Counted from the first letter of the stretch, positions 34,000-43,530 are shown. The stretch: DNA of 64,000 nt from Sulfurovum lithotrophicum (GCF_000987835.1 NZ_CP011308.1:2153892-2217891), one strand, 5' to 3'. Notes: generated by a model from the sequence alone, not told the origin. Program-made: numbers and translations.

Positions 34000-34827
34000 T
34001 TATCGGAAAAGTGTCATCAGTTTCCCCAAAGGTTCTTCATCGGTAAAGATCTTCACTGAACGTATATCGTAACGGGCAAAATGTTCCGCCAGTTTTGCAT
34101 CGTTCTCCTCCAGTCTTGCACGGTAGCGCAGAATGCTTTTTCTGCCAAAATAGGTATCGGTCTGTTCCGGACTTTTAGGATCACGCAGAGTCACTTCTCC
34201 CAGCTTTTTGGGGAATTCCTCTTCTCGATGCCGTATGATCACAGCGATCACTTCATGTTTCTGTGCCAGTAAAGAAAGATCGAGTTTTTCAAGGAAATCT
34301 CCCAGTATGAATACCAAGGAGGCTTTGTGCAGACGGGCAAAGAGATCCTTCAAAGCATGTTCTACATCTATTTCTGTACCGAGCAGAGGAGTTTCATACA
34401 GTCTTTCGGAAAAGTGTTCCACGTGAAAGAGTTGTTTAGTCGGAGGGGTCAGCAGAGTCTCTTTCCGGGTATAGCCGATACCGGTAAAGATATCCCCGTT
34501 AACCTGTGCCGCATAGGAAAGCAGTGCGGCTGTCTCGGTAAGTTTCTTCTGTTTGTCGTTATCCGTTCCAAAATAGAGCGAACCATCCATCAAAGCAGCT
34601 ACCACCACAGAGAGTTCACGGTTGGCATGCAGCTCTTTAATGTAGGGTTTACCCAGCTTGGCAGTGATAGTCCAGTTGATCTTCCGGATGTCATCTCCCA
34701 TCTGATACTCACGCAGCTCCGAGAAATCATATCCTTCCCCATGCAGTTTGGAGAGATTGTTACCACTCAAAAGTGTATAGACCTGATGACGGGCTTTAAG
34801 CTGGAGCGCCTTTAATGCGGTATTCAT
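34000..34827 (-). CDS. DUF58 domain protein of the Bat operon
   Basis: 275 residues. DUF58 signature YDFSELREYQMGDDIRKINWTITAKLGKPYIKE near residues 31-62, followed by a vWA-like fold (VVVAALMDGSLYF). In this context (downstream of moxR and bat genes) it belongs to the MoxR-Bat system, in which such proteins are thought to take part in chaperone-like maturation of envelope or respiratory complexes. Last gene of the minus-strand operon; ATG at 34827 after AAAGG. A parS-like site lies in the gene. Confidence 0.88.
   Translation of the reverse strand: MNTALKALQLKARHQVYTLLSGNNLSKLHGEGYDFSELREYQMGDDIRKINWTITAKLGKPYIKELHANRELSVVVAALMDGSLYFGTDNDKQKKLTETAALLSYAAQVNGDIFTGIGYTRKETLLTPPTKQLFHVEHFSERLYETPLLGTEIDVEHALKDLFARLHKASLVFILGDFLEKLDLSLLAQKHEVIAVIIRHREEEFPKKLGEVTLRDPKSPEQTDTYFGRKSILRYRARLEENDAKLAEHFARYDIRSVKIFTDEEPLGKLMTLFR
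34415..34430. promoter_or_regulatory. parS-like site (one mismatch)
   Basis: TGTTCCACGTGAAAGA; matches TGTTNCACGTGAAACA except one base. It is 12 kb from the main cluster and inside the DUF58 gene. Confidence 0.4.
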
Positions 34828-34855
34828 GCGAATACCTTTTTAATGAAAAGCTCCA

Positions 34856-35803
34856 TCAAGGTATCGGCAGTGTCTCAACGATCGCACTGATAACCTCATC
34901 CGTACTCACGCCTTTGGCCCTTGCCTCGTAGGAAAGTACGATGCGGTGACGCAGGACATTGTGTATCATGTATCCTATGTCTGCAGGGGTAACGAAATCG
35001 TTCCCGCGCAGAAAGGCTTTCGCTTTGGCTGCCTTGTAGAGATCTATGGAGGCCCTGGGGCTTACACCGTACATAATATCATCTGCAATTTTTTCAAGAC
35101 CGAATTTTTCCGGATCCCTGGTCGCAGAGATGAGCTGGACAATGTACTGTTCCAGTTCTTTGTCTATGTGAATGTCATAGATGGCTTTCTGCAACTGGGC
35201 GATCTCCGCTTTCTCAATTACCTGCCGTACTTCTCCAAAACCGTTCTGGGCACCCTTGCGCATAATCTCCAGCTCCTCCTCTTCGGAGTTATGGTGCACG
35301 ACGATCTTCATCATAAATCTGTCGAGCTGCGCTTCGGGCAGCGCATAGACACCCTCCTGCTCGATGGGGTTCTGTGTCGCCATAACCAGGAAGGGAGATT
35401 CAAGTTTGAAAGTCTCTTCGGCAATGGTCACCTGACGTTCCTGCATCACTTCAAGCAGAGCGGACTGTACTTTGGCCGGAGCACGATTGATCTCATCGGC
35501 AAGCAGAAGATTGGTAAAAAGCGGGCCTTTCTTGATACTGAATGTATGGTCCTGCGGGTTGTAGATCTGTGCACCGATGATGTCCGAGGGGAGAAGGTCG
35601 GGCGTGAACTGAATCCGTTTGAAGTCGAGGCCGATCGCTTTGGCAAGGGCATTGATCGTAGTAGTCTTCGCCAGTCCCGGTACCCCCTCGACCAGGATAT
35701 GCCCGTCACAAAGCAAACCGACAAGCAGCCCTTCTATCATAACGTCCTGACCGATGACCGCTTTGCCCAGTTCTGTTTTAAGTAATGCTATTTTTTTGTT
35801 CAT
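34856..35803 (-). CDS. MoxR-family AAA+ ATPase
   Basis: 315 residues. Walker A EGVPGLAKTTTI (variant GVPGLAKT), Walker B LLADEINRAP, and KVQSALLEVMQERQVTI typical of the MoxR clade, with the lid domain (YGVSPRASIDLYKAAKAKAFLRG). MoxR ATPases act with vWA proteins as metal-insertion or folding chaperones. It precedes the DUF58 gene in an operon with batA, batB and batD. Excellent ribosome site AAAGGAGAAGAAAAT before the ATG at 35803. Confidence 0.94.
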   Translation of the reverse strand: MNKKIALLKTELGKAVIGQDVMIEGLLVGLLCDGHILVEGVPGLAKTTTINALAKAIGLDFKRIQFTPDLLPSDIIGAQIYNPQDHTFSIKKGPLFTNLLLADEINRAPAKVQSALLEVMQERQVTIAEETFKLESPFLVMATQNPIEQEGVYALPEAQLDRFMMKIVVHHNSEEEELEIMRKGAQNGFGEVRQVIEKAEIAQLQKAIYDIHIDKELEQYIVQLISATRDPEKFGLEKIADDIMYGVSPRASIDLYKAAKAKAFLRGNDFVTPADIGYMIHNVLRHRIVLSYEARAKGVSTDEVISAIVETLPIP

Positions 35804-35879
35804 ATTTTCTTCTCCTTTAAAACAAGCAAAGCTTCTTTTAAATTCCTCTCACTAAAGCTTCGTCTTTGACTCAGATATT

Positions 35880-37019
35880 TCATATTATCTTCTCCAATAC
35901 TTCCTGTTTGATTTGTTTGAAATTGGTCTTTCCTTTGCCATACAGGCTTTTTTCCAAAGCATTGATAGCCTTTTCAAACCGTTTACTGTCCACTGCCATC
36001 AGCAGTTGCATCAGTGCTTTCTCATCTTTGCAGGCTTCCGCCTTCTCTATGAGAGGATCAATCTTCTCAGCCGTGACTTTACGTTTCCATTTTAGTGATA
36101 TGGCGGTCATGTAGCCTGCAAAAAAGACCACGATGTACCCCAGAAGAGAACCGAGCCAGGAGAAGTCAAAATGCAGGGGCTTGGGATTGTCTGTTTTGTC
36201 AAGCAGTTCCTTTACATCTGCCGGAGTGATCTCAAAATGCTGTTTGGGTATGGTCAACGCATACGCTTTCTTTGACACAGGATCAAAGGCATGAAGCTGG
36301 AGCGGGGGAAGGTCGAAACTTTTATCATGGGAGAGGGCCATAATATAAGTGACCCTGTATTTCAGATGATCTTTCATCGGTATTTTCTGTACAAGGGGTT
36401 TTTGCGTGAAAAGTGTAAAATTGTCTCCGTCCGGATAGAGCCGTTCCAGTACGGGAGGGTACCCCTCACCTTCCAAAATGATTTTTATTGCAATGGGTTC
36501 ATAGCTTTGTGCCTGATGTTTTTTGATCTCATATGAGAGTTTGAAATCACCGACAAGCTGTGTGCTTTTTGGCAGTGCATTGACATGCAGCGGGATTGGA
36601 GATACATCGACCTTGCGGTCCTTGGTCTCGAGCTTTTTAAAATCGTCACGATCTCCGGAAAAGGAGTAGGCCACTTTCTCCTCATCGGTCACCCGCTCGA
36701 CAAGATCGAAGGAGACATTAATATCCCCTGTCCTTAACGGATAGAGTATATAACGGTAGTGTATCCTGGCATGGTGCAGGGTATTGTCCTGTGTCGAGTC
36801 GATCTGCTCCACGAGGAAGGCATCGTTCTTTTCAATGCCGAAGTGAAAGAAAAGTACCACATCCTCATTGGTCTGGTTCAGGTCTATACTCAGCAGCAAC
36901 GGCTCCTTCTCATACGCGTTCTGCTTGCTGATGTGAAAGTCGTAAACGAAGTTCTCTCCATGAAGCAGCATGAAAGCGAACAGGAAGAGGAGTACGACCC
37001 TACCAGGGATGTGTTTCAT
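35880..37019 (-). CDS. BatD-like membrane protein
   Basis: 379 residues from the ATG at 37019, chosen because AAGGA precedes it by 8 bases; the frame is open to 37046. It has a signal peptide (GRVVLLFLFAFMLLHG), a large beta-rich extracytoplasmic part (oxygen-tolerance BatD type: NVSFDLVERVTDEE, KHLKYRVTYIMALSHDKSFDLPPLQL) and one C-terminal membrane segment (LGSLLGYIVVFFAGYMTAIS). It overlaps the end of the previous gene by 20 bases. Family call is by architecture and context. Confidence 0.75.
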   Translation of the reverse strand: MKHIPGRVVLLFLFAFMLLHGENFVYDFHISKQNAYEKEPLLLSIDLNQTNEDVVLFFHFGIEKNDAFLVEQIDSTQDNTLHHARIHYRYILYPLRTGDINVSFDLVERVTDEEKVAYSFSGDRDDFKKLETKDRKVDVSPIPLHVNALPKSTQLVGDFKLSYEIKKHQAQSYEPIAIKIILEGEGYPPVLERLYPDGDNFTLFTQKPLVQKIPMKDHLKYRVTYIMALSHDKSFDLPPLQLHAFDPVSKKAYALTIPKQHFEITPADVKELLDKTDNPKPLHFDFSWLGSLLGYIVVFFAGYMTAISLKWKRKVTAEKIDPLIEKAEACKDEKALMQLLMAVDSKRFEKAINALEKSLYGKGKTNFKQIKQEVLEKII

Positions 37020-38538
37020 GAATGTATCCTTTATTGATAAGCTCATAGACCTTGGAACTCAGCAGCTGCTGTTCTGCCTTGGAATCGAGCAGCAGTTTGC
37101 GCTTCGCCTGCTCTTTTTTGCTCTTGCTGTTCTCTCCTCCGCTGCCGCTGCCTGAACTGGGCTGGTCCTCATCCCGGCTCTTTTTGCTACTCTCTTCCTG
37201 CTCTGCGCTTTTGGAGGCTCCGCTGTTCTGCGACTTGGGATGGGCAATACCCAGACCGGCGGACTTTTTGTCCGCCAGCAGGGCCACAAGTTTCAGGTTC
37301 GCTTTGGCATCCCTATCGTCTCCAAGCTGTAAAGCCTTAGTATAGTATATTTTGGCTTTTTCATACGCCTCTTTCCCGGCATAGCAGTTGGCCATATTGT
37401 AATAGAGCTTCTGTTTCACCCGTACGGAAGTGCTTCGGATAGAGGCATAGACCTTCAGTGCTTTGTCATACGCCCCCTCTCTGTAATAAATATTTCCCAG
37501 GGCAAAACGGCTCTGCAGAGAAGGTATCTCCACACTTTTGAGGTAGGCTTTCGACGCATTGAAGTCTCCTGCACGGTAACTGCTGTATGCCTTGTTCAAA
37601 CGGTATCCGTCCAGCATGGAAGCTTCCGCATGTATACCCAAAAGGGCCAGGGCGATCACCAAAAAACGCACAGCGCGGGTATGCAACATCATAAAGAGCA
37701 TCACAGCAAGGAAGAGCGGAACCTGATAGAGTTCCGTATAGCGATGCTGTTTCTTCGTGATCATCTCTGTGCTTTCTGTCTGTTCTTTCAGGGCCTTGTA
37801 TACCCTGTCAGCCGTGGCTTCCGGGGTGGAAGCAGCAGTCAGATACGTTCCCTCTGTCTCGGAAGCCAACGCTTCGAGCATCGGATTGATACGGGAAATG
37901 ACCAGATGTCCCTCTTTGTCTTTCAGAAGGGAACCGTCAGGGTTCTCCACCGTCATCCCCTCTTTGGTACCCAGTGCCAGTATCGCCAGCTTTATACCCG
38001 AACGCCTGATCTGTTCGGCAAGCCCCTCAAGGTCACTTTCTTCCCCGCCATCTGTCATCAGCAGCAGATTCTTCTCACTTTCCGGCATGGAGGCAACTTT
38101 TTGGAAAAGCTTTTTAAGGGAGGTCCCTCTGGTCAGGATATACTCCGGGTTCAGGCTCTTGAGTGCGACCTCTATCATCCGGTGGTCCGTCGTAGGAGGG
38201 GAGAGCAGCAGAGGATTGCTTGTAAAAGCGATCAGCATGATATTGTCCGCCTCGTTCTTTTTCAGCAGTGAATCAATGGTCTCTTTGGCAAAGATGTAAC
38301 GGTCAGGCTTCAGGTCTTTCGCACGCATGGAATAGGAGATATCCAGTGCGATGACATATTCCTGTGCCTCGATGGGACTCTCTTCCACCCCCTCTATAAA
38401 AACAGGACGGCTGAGTGCCAGCACGATAAGGAAAAGGATGATCAGATGCACCGTCTCAGTAAGCTTCTTATCTCTGTAGAAAAAGAGAATGCCCAGGGGC
38501 AGGAGCAGCCAGAGAAAACCGGGATGGAGTATACTCAT
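37000..38538 (-). CDS. BatB/BatC-type protein: vWA domain plus TPR repeats
   Basis: 512 residues from the ATG at 38538, which overlaps the batA stop (ATGA) and follows GGAGATGGGAA; the frame is open to 38583. N-terminal membrane helix, vWA domain with MIDAS DISYS and a second helix near residue 290 (VPLFLAVMLFMMLHT), then TPR repeats (about 315-440, YREGAYDKALKVYASI) and a Ser/Gly/Glu-rich tail. A fusion of BatB and BatC functions, anchored in the inner membrane. Confidence 0.85.
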   Translation of the reverse strand: MSILHPGFLWLLLPLGILFFYRDKKLTETVHLIILFLIVLALSRPVFIEGVEESPIEAQEYVIALDISYSMRAKDLKPDRYIFAKETIDSLLKKNEADNIMLIAFTSNPLLLSPPTTDHRMIEVALKSLNPEYILTRGTSLKKLFQKVASMPESEKNLLLMTDGGEESDLEGLAEQIRRSGIKLAILALGTKEGMTVENPDGSLLKDKEGHLVISRINPMLEALASETEGTYLTAASTPEATADRVYKALKEQTESTEMITKKQHRYTELYQVPLFLAVMLFMMLHTRAVRFLVIALALLGIHAEASMLDGYRLNKAYSSYRAGDFNASKAYLKSVEIPSLQSRFALGNIYYREGAYDKALKVYASIRSTSVRVKQKLYYNMANCYAGKEAYEKAKIYYTKALQLGDDRDAKANLKLVALLADKKSAGLGIAHPKSQNSGASKSAEQEESSKKSRDEDQPSSGSGSGGENSKSKKEQAKRKLLLDSKAEQQLLSSKVYELINKGYIHETHPW

Positions 38539-39458
38539 TTCCCATCTCCAAGAAGCAGACTTCTTTTTGGGTAGAGCACCCATCCCAGGAGCAGAAGGAA
38601 TGCCGCCATAAGAGGGAAGAAGATCAACAGTCTCTGGTTGAGGTAGTTCTCTCCCCTGACCGGACTGGGCTCCAGTTTGTCGATCTCCTTGTAGACTTCT
38701 TTGAGCTGTGCAGCCGATGCAGCGGCATAGCTTTTCCCGCCGCTCTCTTTGGCGATGGTATCCAGCAGTGCCGCATCATAGTCCGACGACTTTCCCACCC
38801 CGATGGTGTAAATCTTTATCCTTTTTTCTTTTGCTTTCGCTACGGCAGCTTTGGGAGAGGACCTTCCGGCATTGTGGTACCCATCCGTTAAAAGGATGAT
38901 CGCCTTGCTCTGTGCTTCTCCGTAGGAAAGTGTACGCATCGCCTGCATCAACGCATCCCCGATGGCTGTACTCTCTCCCGCAATGCCTACCGTGGTCATC
39001 TTCAACATACTTTCCATCGCCTCGAGGTCATAGGTCAGAGGCGAAGCCGTATAGGCAAATGTACCGAAGACCACGACACCCATATTATCGTCAAAACGGT
39101 GCTTGATGAAATCTGCCGAGAGATCGAGAGTCGTTTCATATTTGGTCTTGAAGCGGTCCTTCTCATCGAAGCCGCTCTGCGCCATCGATCCGCTGGCATC
39201 GATCGCCAGAACGAGATCACGTCCTTTTTTGTGCTGGTTTCCAGCAGCATCGTAGACAAAAGGCTTTGCCAGGGCAACCACAAGAAAAGTATAGATCAGT
39301 ATTTTCAGCCAGGGCTCCCAGCTCAGCAGGGCACTTTCCCTGCCTGCCCACTCAAGCTTGGGAAAGTAATAGGTCCTGTTATGCTCTCTGCACCACAGAA
39401 AACAGGGCAGCAGCAACAGCAACAAGAGGAAAAAAGGTGAGCCGAATGTAAAATGCAT
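38535..39458 (-). CDS. BatA-like vWA membrane protein
   Basis: 307 residues: two N-terminal membrane helices (FFLLLLLLLPCFL and LKILIYTFLVVALAK), a vWA domain with the MIDAS motif DASGSMAQS and T4-type residues in LLTDGYHNAG, and a C-terminal membrane helix (LLIFFPLMAAFLLLLGWVL). First gene of the Bat operon batA-batB/C-batD-moxR-DUF58. No strong ribosome site precedes the ATG, so the start is less sure. Confidence 0.87.
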   Translation of the reverse strand: MHFTFGSPFFLLLLLLLPCFLWCREHNRTYYFPKLEWAGRESALLSWEPWLKILIYTFLVVALAKPFVYDAAGNQHKKGRDLVLAIDASGSMAQSGFDEKDRFKTKYETTLDLSADFIKHRFDDNMGVVVFGTFAYTASPLTYDLEAMESMLKMTTVGIAGESTAIGDALMQAMRTLSYGEAQSKAIILLTDGYHNAGRSSPKAAVAKAKEKRIKIYTIGVGKSSDYDAALLDTIAKESGGKSYAAASAAQLKEVYKEIDKLEPSPVRGENYLNQRLLIFFPLMAAFLLLLGWVLYPKRSLLLGDGK

Positions 39459-39498
39459 ACATTGATTTTATCAGCACTCTGTTAACAGGAGGTTAAAT

Positions 39499-39564
39499 AT
39501 GAATATAAGTCCAGATAAAGCGTTATATAGCGTCCGTATGCTCTCTCACAAAGAAAATCTGTAA
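39499..39564 (+). CDS. possible 21-residue leader peptide or small protein
   Basis: ATG at 39499 is preceded by a perfect AGGAGG (39487-39492) with 6 bases spacing and the frame stops after 21 codons (MNISPDKALYSVRMLSHKE, then NL). It lies 47 bases before the L,D-transpeptidase gene in the gap shared with batA. The Shine-Dalgarno is the strongest in the region. It is only a candidate; no homologue is recognised. Confidence 0.3.
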   Translation: MNISPDKALYSVRMLSHKENL

Positions 39565-39611
39565 AAATTTTGCTATACTCTGATCAATATTTTTTATTTT
39601 GGAATCTGCCC

Positions 39612-41288
39612 ATGAAACACTTACAAAAACTGATTCATCTCTTTCTCGGCACTGCCGTCATCTCCCTTTTTCTCTTTTCAGGAAGCGCAGCAGCCAAAAC
39701 GGCGGATATCGCTTTCAGCGAGAAGGCTTCGGACATGATGATCCAGGCACTGAAACCGGAACCCGACAAAAGCTTTCTCAAGCAGCTCTATACAGAGCTT
39801 TTCTACCTTCCCATCTGGATCAAAAAAGACAAGCCTTCCAAAGTAAGCCAAGAACTCTTTGACATCATCAAATCTGACAGATCCCTGGAGAGAACGACGG
39901 ACCTCTACCAGAATGCCCTCTCTCTCGAAGAAGAAATGCATCAGCTCTACGACTACCCAAGCAGTATCGTGCAGAAGATCAACTGGGAGTTCAAGATGAG
40001 CCAGCTCTATGAAGAGTATGCCAACTACGTTATTTACGGCAGCATCAACTGGGGTGCCCTTCAGGCAAGGCTCTCGAACCTGCGTGTCTCTGCCATTACT
40101 GCGGGCTGGATCACCTATAAGCCCGAAGAAAATCCTCTGAGCGTCATTGAAAATGCCGTGCTCAAAGGTAGCCTGAAAAAAGCCTTTGCAAAGGCTGAAC
40201 CGCACAAGTACCACTACAGAGCCCTCAGGAAATATCTTGACAAATATATCGCCATCAAAGAGAACGGCGGCTGGCCGACCGTCAACATCAAAGGTGTTCT
40301 CCGACCGGACCACAGGAACACCGCCGTACCGGATCTCAGAGAACGCCTGCTGATCACCGGGGACTACATTCCCTGCGATGAGAGTGATGAGAGCGACCTT
40401 TATGACAACTGTCTCAAAAAGGCGGTCATACGCTTTCAGAAACGCAACGGCCTGAGCGCCAAAGGCGTCATAGGCAAGAACACGCTCAAAGCACTCAACC
40501 AGACTGTAGATGAACGTATTACCATCATTAAAATTAACCTGGACCGGATCAAATGGCTGCATGAGCGTCCGGACAACAGGCATATCATCATCAACATTCC
40601 CGACTACCGGCTCTACTATGAAGTGAACGGGAAACTGAAAATGACGATGAAGGTCATTGTGGGAAAACGCAAGAACCCTACACCGATCTTCTCAAACCGT
40701 GTCAAAAGCGTCGTACTCAATCCTTACTGGAACGTACCCAAGAGTATTATCCAGAAAGAGATGATCCCCAAACTGCTGAGAAATCCGCATGCCATGGCGG
40801 GGCAGGGTATCGACATTTACACCGGATGGGGAAGCAATGCCGAAAAGGTCAGTGGCGGATCGGTCAACTGGGCACAGTACCGCTATAGCAAGACCGTACC
40901 CTACCGTTTTGCCCAGAGACCCGGGAACAGGAATGCCCTGGGGCGCATCAAATTCCTTTTCCCCAACCAGTTCAGTGTCTATATGCATGACACACCGACC
41001 AAACATTTGTTCAAAAGTAACAAGCGCTCTTACAGTCACGGCTGTATCCGTTTGGAGAAGCCCAAACTGATGATGAAAACCATCGCCGCATTCAACCCGA
41101 ACTTCAAACTGAACAAAGCAGAGAAGATCCTCAAAAGCAAAAAAAATACCTACTTCACTCTCGAGAACACCATCCCCATCGATGTGGTCTACCTTACTGC
41201 CTGGGTCGATTACGACGGAAAACTGCAGTTCAGGGACGATGTCTACAAATATGACGAACTGATGATAGCTTCAGTGAGAAAATGGTGA
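39612..41288 (+). CDS. L,D-transpeptidase (YcbB/LdtD family)
   Basis: 558 residues from the ATG at 39612; the frame is open to 39570 but the signal peptide (LFLGTAVISLFLFSGSAAA) begins here. Domain order is as in YcbB: N-terminal helical region, a peptidoglycan-binding domain (about 238-300, LRERLLITGDYI ... VIGKNTLKAL), then the YkuD domain with catalytic Cys in SHGCIRLEKP (about 476-485) and the preceding His in VYMHDTP. Forms 3-3 crosslinks or attaches lipoproteins in the periplasm. Confidence 0.92.
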   Translation: MKHLQKLIHLFLGTAVISLFLFSGSAAAKTADIAFSEKASDMMIQALKPEPDKSFLKQLYTELFYLPIWIKKDKPSKVSQELFDIIKSDRSLERTTDLYQNALSLEEEMHQLYDYPSSIVQKINWEFKMSQLYEEYANYVIYGSINWGALQARLSNLRVSAITAGWITYKPEENPLSVIENAVLKGSLKKAFAKAEPHKYHYRALRKYLDKYIAIKENGGWPTVNIKGVLRPDHRNTAVPDLRERLLITGDYIPCDESDESDLYDNCLKKAVIRFQKRNGLSAKGVIGKNTLKALNQTVDERITIIKINLDRIKWLHERPDNRHIIINIPDYRLYYEVNGKLKMTMKVIVGKRKNPTPIFSNRVKSVVLNPYWNVPKSIIQKEMIPKLLRNPHAMAGQGIDIYTGWGSNAEKVSGGSVNWAQYRYSKTVPYRFAQRPGNRNALGRIKFLFPNQFSVYMHDTPTKHLFKSNKRSYSHGCIRLEKPKLMMKTIAAFNPNFKLNKAEKILKSKKNTYFTLENTIPIDVVYLTAWVDYDGKLQFRDDVYKYDELMIASVRKW

Positions 41289-41305
41289 GCCCCGTAAATA
41301 AACGG

Positions 41306-41457
41306 GAACTGCTTCACGTTTATAGGGTCGAAACCGGAGCGGTGGAGCAAAGGGACCCGCGAAGGCCGGAAATCAAGTCGTGAACCGCTTCACGTTTGTA
41401 GCTTCGGAACCGGAATGGTCGTAGCGAAGCGGAGCTATGAAAGCCAGAACTTTGAAC
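41306..41457 (+). repeat. two diverged tandem repeat units of 76 bp
   Basis: Units start at 41306 and 41382; both read GAAC(T/C)GCTTCACGTTT(A/G)TAG and then (G/C)(G/T)TCG with AACCGGA. The second half of each unit diverges. A weaker third unit may follow. They fill most of the gap 41289-41531 upstream of coaE. Confidence 0.55.
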
Positions 41458-41531
41458 AAGGCTCGGAACCGAAGGTGATATACCTTGGTACCGCCGAAGG
41501 CACAAAAACAACTATCCATAGGGAGAAACAG

Positions 41532-42140
41532 GTGTCAACAGAACAACAACCCTTCAAATACGCTATCGCCCTCACCGGGGGTATTGCCACGGGCAAGAGT
41601 AGCGTTTCGAAAATATTTGAGGAGGAGGGCTTCACGGTTATCGATGCAGACAGGATCGCACATCAGGTCCTCAATGATGCGGCCACTGAGGTTACCAGAC
41701 TTTTTGGCAGGGAAGTACTTCAAGAAAAGGGTGTGGACCGTAAAGCACTCGGGGCTATCGTTTTTGGGGACAGTGAAAAGCGTAAAGCCCTCGAAAACCT
41801 GCTGCATCCGATGATCTTCGATGAGATCCTTCGCCGCTCACAGATCGAGGATGCACAAACGAGGCCTTATCTCGTAGATATACCCCTTTTTTTCGAAACA
41901 GCTCGCTATAATATCGAAAGAGTGATCGTCACCTATGCTTCACGCGCACAGCAGATCAAACGGGCCATACAACGTGATGGACTTTCACGCGAAGAGATAC
42001 TGCGCCGCATCACTGCACAGCTGGATATAGAAGAGAAAAGAAAGAGAGCAACCTACCTCATAGACAACAGTGGAGATGAAATACAGCTCCATCAGGAGAG
42101 CAGGCGCATCATCGATAAGATAAAAAAGGATTTTTCATGA
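41532..42140 (+). CDS. coaE: dephospho-CoA kinase
   Basis: 202 residues from a GTG at 41532, preferred because AGGGAGAAACAG is directly upstream; the open frame continues upstream through a repeat region without a site. P-loop GGIATGKSSVSK (about 14-26), DADRIAHQVL, and the lid segment RDGLSREEILRRITAQ. It makes coenzyme A from dephospho-CoA and ATP. The stop overlaps dapF (ATGA). Confidence 0.93.
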   Translation: MSTEQQPFKYAIALTGGIATGKSSVSKIFEEEGFTVIDADRIAHQVLNDAATEVTRLFGREVLQEKGVDRKALGAIVFGDSEKRKALENLLHPMIFDEILRRSQIEDAQTRPYLVDIPLFFETARYNIERVIVTYASRAQQIKRAIQRDGLSREEILRRITAQLDIEEKRKRATYLIDNSGDEIQLHQESRRIIDKIKKDFS

Positions 42141-42883
42141 CCGTAACCAAATATTCCGCCAACGGAAACGATTTCATTATTTTTATTGCACAGGGACATG
42201 AGGACAGGTCCGAACTCGCCAAAAAACTCTGTCACCGCCAAAATGGCGTTGGTGCCGATGGCATGGTTGTGGTTCTGCCACATAAAGAGTATGATTTCGA
42301 GTGGGAGTTCTATAATTCTGATGGTTCCGAAGCAAACATGTGTGGCAATGCCAGCCGCGCCGTAGCCCATTTTGCTCATGAAAAAGGCATCTCCAAAGAC
42401 GGAAAAGCAGAGTTCCTGACCGGTGCAGGAGTCATCCGTGCCACAATCAATGGCCTCTATGTCGTCAGCGATATGGTCGAACCCGATATCCAGCGTGATG
42501 ACATTGACGAAAACGGGGAGAGGTGGTGGCTTATTGATTCCGGGGTACCACATCTTGTCGCTATCCGGGAAAACATTGACAATTTTGATCTGGCAGAAGC
42601 ACGTAGACTCAGGGAAAAATACGATGCCAATATCAATATCTGCCGCCTGGACGGGGATACCCTCTATGTCAGAACCTATGAACGCGGGGTGGAAGATGAA
42701 ACCCTGGCCTGCGGAACAGGAATGGTCGCCTGCTACATCCGTCTGCATAAAGAGGGTAAAGTACCTGACCAGATCAAAGTACACCCAAAAAGCGGTGACG
42801 AACTCTATGTAAGCTACGAAGAGGGTGTCTATCGTTTTGGCGGCAAGGTGACCAAAACCTTCATTGCTGAAACACTGATATAG
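42137..42883 (+). CDS. dapF: diaminopimelate epimerase
   Basis: 248 residues. The two catalytic cysteines are in SEANMCGNASRAVAHF (about Cys 73) and DETLACGTGMVAC (about Cys 194), and the N-terminus reads YSANGNDFIIF. DapF converts LL- to meso-diaminopimelate for lysine and peptidoglycan. It starts inside the coaE stop (ATGA) and is followed by the Sel1 gene 8 bases later, so coaE-dapF-sel1 form an operon. Confidence 0.96.
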   Translation: MTVTKYSANGNDFIIFIAQGHEDRSELAKKLCHRQNGVGADGMVVVLPHKEYDFEWEFYNSDGSEANMCGNASRAVAHFAHEKGISKDGKAEFLTGAGVIRATINGLYVVSDMVEPDIQRDDIDENGERWWLIDSGVPHLVAIRENIDNFDLAEARRLREKYDANINICRLDGDTLYVRTYERGVEDETLACGTGMVACYIRLHKEGKVPDQIKVHPKSGDELYVSYEEGVYRFGGKVTKTFIAETLI

Positions 42884-42891
42884 GAGAAAAA

Positions 42892-43530
42892 ATGAGATTT
42901 TTATGGATCATACTGATCGCTGCCGGACTTGCTGCAGGTGAATTTGATGAAGCCGTAACAGAGTATAAGCAGGGCAACTACATCAAAGCCCTCGATGCCT
43001 TTTATGTATTGGCAAAAGAGGGGCATCCCAAAGCGCAATTCAATGTGGGGCTGATCTATGCCAACGGCAAAGGGGTCAACAAAGACATCTATCAGGCCAA
43101 GGAGTGGTACAAAAAAGCTGCCAAACAGGGAAATACTGCTGCACAGTACAACCTGGCAAAGCTGATTTCCCAAAGCTCCGACAAGACGGACCCGGGTGCA
43201 CAGGAAGAGGTGAGATACTGGTATGAAAAAGCTGCCGAGGGAGGCCAAAAAGAGGCTATGAACGACCTTGCACTACTCTATTTGAAAGGTAGTGGCGTCA
43301 AACAAAACAAACGCAAAGCTTTCGGGCTTTTCAAAAAAGCCGCACAACTGGGTGATGCTTCGGCACAGATCAATCTTGCACTGATGTATGCCTGGGGTGA
43401 GGGAATCCCCAATGATAAGGTCAAAGCCTACAATAACCTGAAGCAGGCACTCAGACAGGGTAAGACAGAAGCCTCCGTCTACCTTGAGCGACTTTGCAAA
43501 GAGAGCAGCTGGGCCTGCCAAAATGATTAA
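42892..43530 (+). CDS. periplasmic Sel1-like repeat protein
   Basis: 212 residues with a short signal peptide (FLWIILIAAGLAAG) and about five Sel1/TPR-like repeats (for example AQFNVGLIYANGKGVNKDIYQAKEWYKKAAKQG). Such proteins act as protein-interaction scaffolds, in relatives (Helicobacter Hcp) as secreted cysteine-rich proteins, but only two cysteines near the C-terminus are visible here. Good site GGAGAAAA before the ATG. Third gene of the coaE operon. Confidence 0.87.
   Translation: MRFLWIILIAAGLAAGEFDEAVTEYKQGNYIKALDAFYVLAKEGHPKAQFNVGLIYANGKGVNKDIYQAKEWYKKAAKQGNTAAQYNLAKLISQSSDKTDPGAQEEVRYWYEKAAEGGQKEAMNDLALLYLKGSGVKQNKRKAFGLFKKAAQLGDASAQINLALMYAWGEGIPNDKVKAYNNLKQALRQGKTEASVYLERLCKESSWACQND

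Noticed and set aside
34946..35785. 279-codon plus-strand open frame
   Set aside because: Mirror of the moxR gene; Walker motifs and start signals support the minus-strand gene only.
39678..40583. 301-codon minus-strand open frame
   Set aside because: Antisense to the L,D-transpeptidase gene, which has signal peptide and catalytic motif.
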